NCBI RefSeq assembly: GCF_003415675.1
Contig: NZ_QFZK01000011.1
Coordinates: forward strand, 1 to 64,000
Length of the DNA: 64,000 bases
Reading direction: 5' to 3'
DNA from: Rhodoferax lacus
GTDB taxonomy: Bacteria; Pseudomonadota; Gammaproteobacteria; Burkholderiales; Burkholderiaceae_C
The translations under genes and the position numbers were made by a program. The notes under the pieces were generated by a model. It did not search any database. It saw nothing but the letters and a program-made list of their open reading frames with translations, and was not told the origin of the DNA. Below, piece by piece: positions 16,602 to 23,749 of the stretch. Positions within the stretch are counted from its first letter, which is position 1, and every line of letters begins with the position of its first letter.

Positions 16602-17314
16602 AGGCCCTATGGCGTTGGCTGGCCCTGTGCGCCCTGGCGCTGCTGTGTCTGCAGCTCTATTTCATAGGCCGTATCGCGCTGATGGCCGTGCTCAGCCCGC
16701 AGTCCACCGCCTTCCAGCGCTCGGAGGCCTGGCGCATCACCACCGACAAGGGCCGCTTGCCGTGGGCCCAGGAATGGGTGCCGTATGCCCAGATATCTGA
16801 CAACCTCAAGCGTGCCGTCATAGCGTCCGAGGACGATGGCTTCAGCAGCCATGACGGCGTGGACTGGGACGCGCTGGAAAAGGCCTGGGCCAAGAACAGC
16901 AAGGCCGAGGCGCGTGCCGAACAGAAGGGCACCACCAAACCGCCCAAGGTGGTGGGCGGCTCCACCATCACCCAGCAACTGGCCAAGAACCTGTTTCTGT
17001 CGGGCGAGCGCACCCTGCTGCGCAAAGGCCAGGAATTTGTGCTGACCTTTGCCCTGGAGCTGCTGCTGGGCAAGCAACGCATTCTGGAGATCTACCTCAA
17101 CAGCGTGGAATGGGGCGAGGGCGTGTTCGGTGCCGAGGCTGCGGCCCAGCATTACTTCCACAAGCCCGCAGCCAAACTCAGCGCCTACGAGGCGGCACGC
17201 CTGGTGGTGATGCTGCCGCGCCCCAAGTACTTCGAGAAGACGCCCAACTCGGCCTACCTGAGTGGCCGCGCCGGGGTGATAGCCGCGCGCATTGGCGACG
17301 CCCGGTTGCCCTGA
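16598..17314 (+). CDS. mtgA: Monofunctional biosynthetic peptidoglycan transglycosylase MtgA
   Basis: GT51-family enzyme that polymerises lipid II into glycan strands on the periplasmic face. The 238-residue protein has an N-terminal membrane anchor (about residues 7-30). The GT51 motifs are AVIASEDDGFSSHDGVDWD (catalytic Glu), GGSTITQQLAKNLFLSGER, ELLLGKQRILEIYLNS and WGEGVFGAEAAAQHYF. The ATG overlaps the TonB-like stop by four bases. In several Burkholderiales aroE sits next to mtgA; it is not here. It complements RodA, FtsW and the class A penicillin-binding proteins. Confidence 0.93.
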   Translation: MKALWRWLALCALALLCLQLYFIGRIALMAVLSPQSTAFQRSEAWRITTDKGRLPWAQEWVPYAQISDNLKRAVIASEDDGFSSHDGVDWDALEKAWAKNSKAEARAEQKGTTKPPKVVGGSTITQQLAKNLFLSGERTLLRKGQEFVLTFALELLLGKQRILEIYLNSVEWGEGVFGAEAAAQHYFHKPAAKLSAYEAARLVVMLPRPKYFEKTPNSAYLSGRAGVIAARIGDARLP

Positions 17315-17362
17315 CAGGCTGCCCAGCGTTGGTTTGAAGGGACAGTTACCTCCGCTTACAGG

Positions 17363-17393
17363 ATTTGGGTCGATTTGGGAATATTATCCCAAA
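17363..17393 (+). promoter_or_regulatory. Palindromic operator overlapping the DUF6502 gene promoter
   Basis: TTTGGGA at 17374-17380 and TCCCAAA at 17387-17393 form a perfect 7-bp inverted repeat with a 6-base spacer. A further direct copy, ATTTGGG, lies just upstream at 17363-17369. TATTAT at 17382-17387 inside the palindrome could serve as a -10 box, which would place the transcript start at or next to the ATG at 17395 and make the mRNA leaderless; no Shine-Dalgarno is present. This geometry suggests a repressor site, possibly autoregulation by the helix-turn-helix-like DUF6502 protein. Confidence 0.5.
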
Positions 17394-17394
17394 C

Positions 17395-18240
17395 ATGGAA
17401 ATTCCCGAACCATTGAAGCCCAGCGTCAGCCATGCAGTTGCGCGCTTGCTGCGCCCCTTGTTTCGCCTGCTGCTGCGCCAGGGCATATCGTTCAGGACCT
17501 TTGAAGAAATTGCCAAGCGTGCGTATGTGGATGTCGCGCTGCACGGCTTTGGGCTGGACGGCAAAAAGTCCTCCATTTCCCGCGTCTCCATTCTTTCGGG
17601 CCTGACGCGCAAGGAAGTGCAGCGGCTGGTGGAGGAGCCCCTGCCCTCTGATGCCGAGCTGGATGCCCGCCACAACCGGGCCGCACGCGTGCTGAGCGCC
17701 TGGGTGCGAGACGCCGATTTTCATGACGCCCATGGCGCCCCCCGCGCCCTCGAAACTCAAGGCGAACGCAGCTTTGACACGCTGGTCAAGCGCCACAGTG
17801 GCGACATGCCCACCCGCGCGGTGCTGGACGAGCTGCTTCGCGTGGATGCCGTCTACCAGCGCCTGGACGGCCGGGTGGAGCTGCAGACGCGCGCCTATGT
17901 TCCTCAAAAAGGGGCCGCGGAAAAAGTGGGCATCCTGGGCGCGGACGTGGCCTACCTGATAGACACGATTGACCACAACCTGAGCCAGGTGGGCCAGCCT
18001 CCCAGGTTCCAGCGCAAGGTCATGTACCACAGCATGCCCATGGCAGCGCTGCCCGCCTTTCGCGCCCTCAGCGCAACACAAGCCCAGGCCCTGCTGGAAA
18101 AGCTGGACCGCTGGCTTGCCGAGCACGACGTGGCCAACCCGGACAAGACACCCCATGCAGCGCGCGCACGCGTGGGTATGGGCATTTATTACTTCGAGGA
18201 AAGCCTCGATTCAACCCGACATGAAGGAAAAGCAAAATGA
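17395..18240 (+). CDS. DUF6502-family protein, probable helix-turn-helix regulator
   Basis: A 281-residue soluble protein of the DUF6502 type. The N-terminus reads MEIPEPLKPSVSHAVARLL followed by LLRQGISFRTFEEIAKRAYV, typical of the family. The stretch SRVSILSGLTRKEVQRLVEE looks like a helix-turn-helix recognition unit, so a DNA-binding role is plausible. The start at 17395 is chosen because the family N-terminus begins here and a palindromic operator sits immediately upstream; an in-frame start at 17365 would lie inside that operator. The last four bases overlap the following lipoprotein gene (ATGA), so the two are co-translated. Molecular function is not established. Confidence 0.72.
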   Translation: MEIPEPLKPSVSHAVARLLRPLFRLLLRQGISFRTFEEIAKRAYVDVALHGFGLDGKKSSISRVSILSGLTRKEVQRLVEEPLPSDAELDARHNRAARVLSAWVRDADFHDAHGAPRALETQGERSFDTLVKRHSGDMPTRAVLDELLRVDAVYQRLDGRVELQTRAYVPQKGAAEKVGILGADVAYLIDTIDHNLSQVGQPPRFQRKVMYHSMPMAALPAFRALSATQAQALLEKLDRWLAEHDVANPDKTPHAARARVGMGIYYFEESLDSTRHEGKAK

Positions 18241-19436
18241 CATTCCATTGGAAAACCGCACTGGCCGTTGCCAGCGCTGCCTTGGGCCTGTTCGCTTGCG
18301 GCGGAGGCGGCATGAGCGGCACCGGCGCGAGCGCCTCCGGCGCCATGCACCTGTCGCTGACGGACGCGCCGGCTTGCGGCTATGACAACGTCTACCTCAC
18401 GGTAGAACGCATCCGTGTCAACAAGAGTGACACGGCGGTGGATGGCGATAACACCTGGTCCGAGGTGGTGCTGAATCCGGCCAAACGCATCGACCTCCTG
18501 ACCCTGACCAACGGTGTGCTTTCAGAGCTGGGGCAAACAACGCTGCCCACTGGCAAGTACACCCAGATGCGGCTGGTACTCGCCCCCAATACCGGCCCCG
18601 GTGCCAACCCCTTGGCCAATTCCATCAAGCCTACCGGTGGCACCGAAGTGGCACTGAGCACCCCCAGCGCCCAGCAAAGTGGCCTCAAGCTCAACGTGAA
18701 CATGGACATTGCGGCCGATCAGGTGGCCGATTTTGCGATTGACTTTGACGCCTGCAAGTCGATCGTCAAACGCGGCAATTCCGGCCAGTACAACCTCAAG
18801 CCCGTTGTCACGGTCATTCCCGTGGTGTCGAGCGCCGGCATGAAGGTGCAAGGCTATGTGCAGGGCGCAGTGGCCCTGCCCACGACCACGGTGTCGCTGC
18901 AGCTCAATGGCGTACCGGTGAAGGCCACCGTCCCGGACCTCAACGGCCGCTTTGTGCTCTACCCCGTGCCCGTGGGCAACTACGCGCTGGTGGTTACCGC
19001 GCCCGGTCACGTCACCGGCGTGGTCACCGACGTGCCCGTCACAGCCACCGCCATCACCACCGTGAACACATTGGGTACACCCATCACCCCCCCCTTGGCA
19101 ACCCAGAGAGCCATCACCGGCACGCTGGATCCGTCCACTGCCACGGTGCGGGCGCTGCAAACCCTGACGGGCGGACCCACCGTGGAAGTGGCCTGGGGCC
19201 TTGTGGAGGTACCGACCGTACTGCCTGCGCCAGCCAGCTTCAGTCTTTCCCTGCCGATCGAGGCACCGGTCGTGGCCCCCTATGTGGCACTGCCGGCCTC
19301 GCTCAACTTTGCTGCAGACAGCAGCGCAAGCGTGAGTGGCAAGTACACGCTCGAAGCCACATCGGGCACCAGCATCCAGCCCGTGCCCATTAACGCCAAC
19401 GCAATCGTGTCGCCGGTGGCGTTCACCTTTCCCTAA
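18237..19436 (+). CDS. DUF4382-domain lipoprotein
   Basis: A 399-residue exported lipoprotein. The signal peptide (ALAVASAALGLFAC) ends in a lipobox with the acceptor Cys21, followed by GGGG. The mature N-terminus is a DUF4382 domain (MHLSLTDAPACGYDNVYLTV... RIRVNKS), and the region from about residue 195 resembles carboxypeptidase-regulatory-like beta repeats (GRFVLYPVPVGNYALVVTAPG). No catalytic motif is visible; it is probably an envelope-surface or periplasmic beta-rich protein. Coupled to the DUF6502 gene by an ATGA overlap. Substrate or partner unknown. Confidence 0.8.
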   Translation: MTFHWKTALAVASAALGLFACGGGGMSGTGASASGAMHLSLTDAPACGYDNVYLTVERIRVNKSDTAVDGDNTWSEVVLNPAKRIDLLTLTNGVLSELGQTTLPTGKYTQMRLVLAPNTGPGANPLANSIKPTGGTEVALSTPSAQQSGLKLNVNMDIAADQVADFAIDFDACKSIVKRGNSGQYNLKPVVTVIPVVSSAGMKVQGYVQGAVALPTTTVSLQLNGVPVKATVPDLNGRFVLYPVPVGNYALVVTAPGHVTGVVTDVPVTATAITTVNTLGTPITPPLATQRAITGTLDPSTATVRALQTLTGGPTVEVAWGLVEVPTVLPAPASFSLSLPIEAPVVAPYVALPASLNFAADSSASVSGKYTLEATSGTSIQPVPINANAIVSPVAFTFP

Positions 19437-19460
19437 CCACTGACAGCAGCCCAAACGCCA

Positions 19461-19484
19461 GCGGCGATGCCCGTGCATCGCCGC
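19461..19484 (+). terminator. Strong hairpin after the DUF4382 gene
   Basis: GCGGCGATGC at 19461-19470 and GCATCGCCGC at 19475-19484 form a perfect 10-bp stem with a 4-base loop, 24 bases after the DUF4382 stop codon. There is no T tract, so it would be a weak intrinsic terminator or an mRNA-stabilising end structure. Confidence 0.45.
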
Positions 19485-19515
19485 CCGGGCCCGCACCCGG
19501 TGGTATGGTCCAGCC

Positions 19516-20217
19516 ATGAAAACTCAACTTGATCATGTGGTAGTGCTGGCAAAAACCCTGGAGCAAGGGGTGCAGTGGTGCGAAGCCACCCTGGGCATCA
19601 CCCCGGCCCCTGGTGGTGAGCATGCCCAATACGGCACGCACAACCGGCTGTTCAAAATCGCCACGCCCACCAACCCCTTTGCCTACCTGGAAATCATCGC
19701 CATTGACCCCCAGGCCAAGGGGCCAGCCCAGGGCAAGCGCTGGTTTGACATGGACGACCCGGCTGTGCAGGCCGCTGTGACAACAGAACCCCGCCTGATC
19801 CACCTGGTGGCCAACACCAGCGATCTGCATGCGGCCCGCATCGCCCTCAAAGGCCAGGGCGTGGACCCGGGGCCTGCCGTGCACGCCAAACGCCACGCGC
19901 GCAAGGGCGTGCTGCACTGGCAAATCACGGTGCGCGACGACGGCCAGCGCCTCTTCAACGGCGCCATGCCCACGCTCATCCAATGGGGCAAGGCCGACGA
20001 CGCCGATCCCATGCGCCTGCACCCGCGCAACAGCCTGCCGCGATCAGGCGTGTCGCTGCAAAGCGTGGCCATCAACCACCCCTCGGCCGACAAGTTGCAG
20101 GCGGCCTATGCCGCCATTGGCCTGGAAGGCATTGCGCTACAAACAGGTGCGGCCAACATCACCGTGGAATTGCGCACACCTAAGGGCATGGTCAGCCTGC
20201 AGAGCCTGGGAATCTGA
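19516..20217 (+). CDS. VOC-family protein (glyoxalase-like domain)
   Basis: A 233-residue soluble protein of the vicinal-oxygen-chelate superfamily, resembling the Glyoxalase_3-like domain: LDHVVVLAKTLEQGVQWCEA, GGEHAQYGTHNRLFKI and AYLEIIAID at the N-terminus, with a second half-module from about residue 150 (VSLQSVAINHPSADKLQAAYAA). The His in LDHVVV and the Glu in AYLEII occupy positions used for metal binding in related proteins. The reaction is unknown. It is a single gene between a hairpin upstream and the PAP2 gene 20 bases downstream. Confidence 0.78.
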   Translation: MKTQLDHVVVLAKTLEQGVQWCEATLGITPAPGGEHAQYGTHNRLFKIATPTNPFAYLEIIAIDPQAKGPAQGKRWFDMDDPAVQAAVTTEPRLIHLVANTSDLHAARIALKGQGVDPGPAVHAKRHARKGVLHWQITVRDDGQRLFNGAMPTLIQWGKADDADPMRLHPRNSLPRSGVSLQSVAINHPSADKLQAAYAAIGLEGIALQTGAANITVELRTPKGMVSLQSLGI

Positions 20218-20237
20218 AAAAAACGCGGGGAGGCGTC

Positions 20238-20936
20238 ATGCACGCATTTGATTTATATACGCTGCAGGCGCTCAATCGGCTTGTGGGTGTGTCCAGACCC
20301 TTGGATGATTGGATCATCTACCTGTCCAATGCACACCTGTTCAAAATGACGCCCATGCTGCTGGTACTCTGCGGCTTCTGGTTCATGCGGCCAAAGGACA
20401 ACGCAACCAACAGGCACATTATTCTGGCCGGTCTGACGGGTTGTTTTGTTGCGATGGCGCTAGCACGAGTGCTTTCGAAAATTCTTCCCTTCAGAGTGCG
20501 CCCGCTGCACTCCCCGGAATGGGGTCTTCAGCTTCCCGCGTCCATGCCCCGCTATACGCTCGATGGATGGAGCTCATTGCCCAGCGACCACGCTGCCTTG
20601 TCGTTTGCCTTGGTGACGGTCCTGTTCTTCCTGAGTCGGCGTTGGGGCCTGTGGGCACTGTTCCACGCCTTTGTGTTCATCTGCCTTCCAAGAGCCTATC
20701 TGTCTCTGCATTTTCCAAGCGACCTGCTCGCAGGCGCACTGGTGGGAACAATGGCTGTGGGCATTACCATGCGCCTGGCAATCAATAGCCGCTGGACCCA
20801 CTTTCTGCTGGAGATGGAAACCTCGCGGCCAGCGGTCTTCTACACAGGCTTTGTCTTTTTGATTTCGCAAATGATGCACATGTTTGATGATTTGCGGCAA
20901 GGTCTGCACTTGTTGCTGACACTCCTGCATGCCTGA
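20238..20936 (+). CDS. PAP2-family membrane phosphatase
   Basis: A 232-residue membrane protein with about five hydrophobic helices and the three PAP2 signature motifs: KILPFRVRP (KxxxxxxRP type), SLPSDHA (PSGH-like) and RAYLSLHFPSDLLAG (SRxxxxxHxxxD type, here RAYLSLHFPSD). Members remove phosphate from phosphatidic acid, undecaprenyl diphosphate or related lipids at the outer face of the inner membrane. It sits before an acyltransferase and a CDP-diglyceride synthetase, which favours a lipid-phosphate substrate. Base composition is slightly less GC-rich than its neighbours. Confidence 0.85.
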   Translation: MHAFDLYTLQALNRLVGVSRPLDDWIIYLSNAHLFKMTPMLLVLCGFWFMRPKDNATNRHIILAGLTGCFVAMALARVLSKILPFRVRPLHSPEWGLQLPASMPRYTLDGWSSLPSDHAALSFALVTVLFFLSRRWGLWALFHAFVFICLPRAYLSLHFPSDLLAGALVGTMAVGITMRLAINSRWTHFLLEMETSRPAVFYTGFVFLISQMMHMFDDLRQGLHLLLTLLHA

Positions 20937-21053
20937 CGGACCGTACCCGACCGTGCAGCGGCCACCCAGCACTGCATTGAACCGGTTGATGCAGTGTTCC
21001 AGATTTCCATTTGCGGCAGTCATTCCCAGACACCCCTCTGTATCATTGCAGCC

Positions 21054-21665
21054 ATGCTGGCCAAGTTGATGTCGTTGTTTTTGCTGGGGCTGATTCGTGT
21101 ACTGACCGGCGCGCAAGCCCGTTGGGTTGGCTGCCCACCCAAGGCCGAGCAGCGCATTTACTTTGCCAACCACCAGAGCCATGCCGACCTGGTGATGATC
21201 TGGGCGGCCCTGCCCCAAGAGCTGCGCCACAGCACGCGCGCCATTGCCGCACGTGACTACTGGACCAAGACCCCCTTCAAGCAGTGGCTGACCAGCGCGG
21301 TGTTCAACGTAATTTATGTGTCACGCGAGCGCACGGCCGACGAAGACCCGCTGGAGCCGCTGCTGGACGCCCTGGCCAAAGGCGACTCCATCATCCTCTT
21401 TCCCGAGGGCACGCGCGGCCATACAGGCGAGCCGCAGGCCTTCAAGGCCGGCCTCTACAACCTGGCGCAAAAGTTCCCGCAGGCGGTGCTGGTTCCGGCC
21501 TGGATCAACAACGTGCAGCACGTGCTGCCCAAGGGCGAGGTAGTGCCGGTGCCGGTGTTGTGCTCGGTGACCTTTGGTGCGCCGGTTCAGGTGCAACCGG
21601 GCGAAGCCTGCAAGCCCTTTTTGGAACGCGCCCGAAGCGCTGTCATCGCCCTGCGCGAGGTTTAG
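21054..21665 (+). CDS. 1-acyl-sn-glycerol-3-phosphate acyltransferase (PlsC family)
   Basis: A 203-residue membrane-associated acyltransferase. The catalytic block is NHQSHADLVMI (HxxxxD), with the phosphate-binding FPEGTRGHTGEP about 80 residues later, as in PlsC enzymes that convert lysophosphatidic acid to phosphatidic acid. The ATG at 21054 gives MLAKLMSLFLLGLIRVL, a hydrophobic N-terminus. The in-frame extension back to 20994 is not family-like. The next gene, a CDP-diglyceride synthetase, acts on phosphatidic acid, so this pair looks like two consecutive steps of phospholipid synthesis. It could be a paralogue of the main plsC. Confidence 0.85.
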   Translation: MLAKLMSLFLLGLIRVLTGAQARWVGCPPKAEQRIYFANHQSHADLVMIWAALPQELRHSTRAIAARDYWTKTPFKQWLTSAVFNVIYVSRERTADEDPLEPLLDALAKGDSIILFPEGTRGHTGEPQAFKAGLYNLAQKFPQAVLVPAWINNVQHVLPKGEVVPVPVLCSVTFGAPVQVQPGEACKPFLERARSAVIALREV

Positions 21666-21682
21666 GCCCCTGCGTACTGTCC

Positions 21683-22672
21683 ATGTATTTCTATCTGAAG
21701 AACCTCTCCCCCACCCAGCAGATTGGCGCGCTCTTTGTGCTGGTGTTCGGCCTGTTGCTGCTGGCCAGCGTGACCGCCTTTGCTTTTTCCATCAAGGAGT
21801 TTGCTGACGAAGAGCAGGCCCAGCGCCGCCGCGCCAACCTGCAAAGCATCAATGGCATCCTGCGCAGCAGCTGGCTCATGGTGCTGGTGTTCTGGCTGGG
21901 CTGGATGGTGGGCAACCGGGTGGCCCTCACCCTGTTTGGCCTGCTGTCCTTTTTTGCGCTGCGCGAGTTTCTTACGCTTTCACCCACGCGCCGCAGCGAC
22001 CACCGCAGCCTGGTGCTGGCCTTCTTTGGGGTGCTGCCGCTGCAGTACTGGCTGGTCTATGCCGAACACTTCGACATGTTTGCGGTGTTCATCCCGGTGT
22101 TTGTGTTCCTGGCCCTGCCCGTGGTCAGCGCGCTGGGCAATGACCCGCAGCACTTTCTGGAGCGCAACGCCAAGCTGCAGTGGGGCATCATGGTCTGCAT
22201 TTACGGCATGAGCCATGTCCCAGCCCTCCTGATGCTGCACTTCCCCGGCTACGACCACCGCAACGCCTTCATGGTGTTCTTTCTGGTGCTGGTGGTGCAG
22301 GTGTGCATGGTCACCCAGCACCTGCTGGGGCGCTGGCTGAAAAGAAAACCGGTGGCACCGGCCATCAGCAGCAGCTTCGACTGGGCCAGCTGGCTGATCG
22401 GCATGTTGTGCGCCAGCGTGTTTGGCGCAGCCCTGGCCGGCATCACACCCTGGGTGCCGGGAACCGCCTTTGCTTTTTCGTTTATTGCCTGCCTGGCCGG
22501 CTCACTGGGCCATTTCGTCATGAAGGCGCTCAAGCGCGACCGCGGCATCCCCAGCTGGGGCGCCCAGGGCCGCGCCGTCACCGGCGCAGGTGGCCTGCTG
22601 GACCGGGTGGACGCCCTGTGCTTTGCCGCCCCGGTGTTTTTTCACTCGGCGCGCTGGTACTTTGACTTGTAA
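21683..22672 (+). CDS. cdsA: Phosphatidate cytidylyltransferase (CdsA family)
   Basis: A 329-residue integral membrane enzyme with about eight helices, making CDP-diacylglycerol from phosphatidic acid and CTP. The C-terminal signature is present in the form MKALKRDRGIPSWG ... GAGGLLDRVDALCF, matching the S-x8-KR-x4-K-D...HGGxxDRxD pattern with substitutions. The ATG at 21683 (MYFYLKNLSP) lies 17 bases after the acyltransferase stop. The usual essential cdsA of Burkholderiales sits in the uppS-dxr cluster, so this is probably a paralogue. Its stop codon directly abuts a truncated PIN-domain gene. Confidence 0.82.
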   Translation: MYFYLKNLSPTQQIGALFVLVFGLLLLASVTAFAFSIKEFADEEQAQRRRANLQSINGILRSSWLMVLVFWLGWMVGNRVALTLFGLLSFFALREFLTLSPTRRSDHRSLVLAFFGVLPLQYWLVYAEHFDMFAVFIPVFVFLALPVVSALGNDPQHFLERNAKLQWGIMVCIYGMSHVPALLMLHFPGYDHRNAFMVFFLVLVVQVCMVTQHLLGRWLKRKPVAPAISSSFDWASWLIGMLCASVFGAALAGITPWVPGTAFAFSFIACLAGSLGHFVMKALKRDRGIPSWGAQGRAVTGAGGLLDRVDALCFAAPVFFHSARWYFDL

Positions 22673-22799
22673 CGCCGCACTGGCGGGCGGGGCGCAGGCT
22701 ATCCTTACCCACAATTTGCGCGACCTGCGTGGCGGCGATTTGCGTTTAGGAAACCTGCGGGTACTCACACCCGCGCAATGTTTGGAGGAGTGGGAATGA
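22671..22799 (+). pseudogene. Truncated PIN-domain toxin (C-terminal remnant)
   Basis: The frame from 22671 to TGA 22797-22799 encodes 42 residues, AALAGGAQAILTHNLRDLRG ... LRVLTPAQCLEEW. This is the usual end of a VapC-like PIN-domain nuclease (A..A.AI.THN.RD........LRVLTP..FL). It has no start codon; upstream the frame runs into cdsA in a non-coding register, so the N-terminal catalytic acidic residues are gone. The break coincides with the cdsA stop codon, suggesting a deletion that joined the two. It overlaps the antitoxin start by four bases. Confidence 0.75.
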
Positions 22800-23029
22800 G
22801 CACATTGACCATACGTCTGCCCGACGACACAGCCCAACGGCTGAAATCGTTGGCACAAAGCCGGGGTTTAAGCATGAATAAATTGGTGGAGCAGTTGAGC
22901 GCCCATGCACTGTCCGCCTGGGACACAGAAAATCACTTCCGCGCTCTGGCCGCCACGGGGGATGTAAACAAGGCACTGTCCGTTTTGGACAGGCTGGACG
23001 CAGAAGATCGCAAAGCGCCTGCACGCTAA
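22796..23029 (+). CDS. Ribbon-helix-helix (CopG/Arc-like) antitoxin, apparently orphaned
   Basis: A 77-residue protein starting [19 protein letters not shown], a short beta strand then two helices, with [18 protein letters not shown]: the ribbon-helix-helix fold of CopG/Arc-type repressors used as antitoxins. GGAGGAG at 22783-22789 just upstream fixes the ATG at 22796; an earlier ATG at 22778 lies before this site. It overlaps the truncated PIN remnant by ATGA, so it was the antitoxin of a PIN-type toxin-antitoxin pair. With the toxin broken it may persist as a regulator or be in decay. Its tail ([16 protein letters not shown]) would be the toxin-contact segment. Confidence 0.8.
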   Translation: MSTLTIRLPDDTAQRLKSLAQSRGLSMNKLVEQLSAHALSAWDTENHFRALAATGDVNKALSVLDRLDAEDRKAPAR

Positions 23030-23048
23030 GGCCAAAATATCACCACCC

Positions 23049-23633
23049 ATGCGAATACTCGGTATTGACCCCGGCCTGCGCACCACCGGTTTCGGCGTGG
23101 TGGATGAAGAGGGTGGGCAGCTGCGCTATGTGGCCAGCGGCACCATCAGCACCCAGCACCTGGACACCCACGCCCTGCCGGCGCGCCTGAAAGTGCTGTT
23201 TGACGGCATTGCCGAGGTGGTGCAGCGCTACCAGCCGGATTGCGCGGCGGTGGAAATCGTCTTCGTGAACGTCAACCCGCAGTCCACCCTGCTGCTGGGC
23301 CAGGCGCGCGGCGCGCTGATCACGGCCCTGGTGACCAACAACCTGGCGGTGGCGGAGTACACGGCGCTGCAGATGAAGCAGGCCGTGGCCGGTCACGGGC
23401 GGGCGCAGAAGTCGCAGATCCAGGAAATGGTCAAACGCCTGCTGGCCTTGAGCGGCCTGCCCGGCACCGATGCGGCCGACGCCCTGGGCCTGGCCATCAC
23501 CCACGCCCATGCGGGCAAGGCCATGGCGCGGCTGGCTGCGGCCGACGGTTTGGGCCACGGCGTGAACATTGGCGCCAAGGGCGCACCCAAGGTGAGCCAG
23601 AAGGCCTCGTACCGGGCCGGGCGCAGCCGCTAA
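23049..23633 (+). CDS. ruvC: Holliday junction resolvase RuvC
   Basis: Endonuclease that resolves Holliday junctions with RuvAB during recombinational repair. The 194-residue protein starts [18 protein letters not shown] (catalytic Asp7). It continues with [22 protein letters not shown] (catalytic Glu), the [20 protein letters not shown] segment, and [16 protein letters not shown] (last two catalytic Asp residues). A C-terminal Lys/Arg-rich tail is typical for beta-proteobacteria. ruvA and ruvB are not adjacent. It lies 19 bases after the antitoxin gene. Confidence 0.97.
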   Translation: MRILGIDPGLRTTGFGVVDEEGGQLRYVASGTISTQHLDTHALPARLKVLFDGIAEVVQRYQPDCAAVEIVFVNVNPQSTLLLGQARGALITALVTNNLAVAEYTALQMKQAVAGHGRAQKSQIQEMVKRLLALSGLPGTDAADALGLAITHAHAGKAMARLAAADGLGHGVNIGAKGAPKVSQKASYRAGRSR

Positions 23634-23749
23634 TAAAGTTACGTACCGCATCCGTTTTTCGCTTGCACGGTCACATTAAGGGTATAGCCTATGGGTGGCA
23701 CGTGAATTGCACGAAGATACTGCACTGACCCCCACTGGATAAGAAGAAC

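Noticed and set aside
23634-23749. Promoter of the glycogen operon
   Set aside because: A TTGCAC and some TATAG-like stretches are present, but the spacing is poor (14 or 16 bases with weak -10 matches), so I did not assign boxes.
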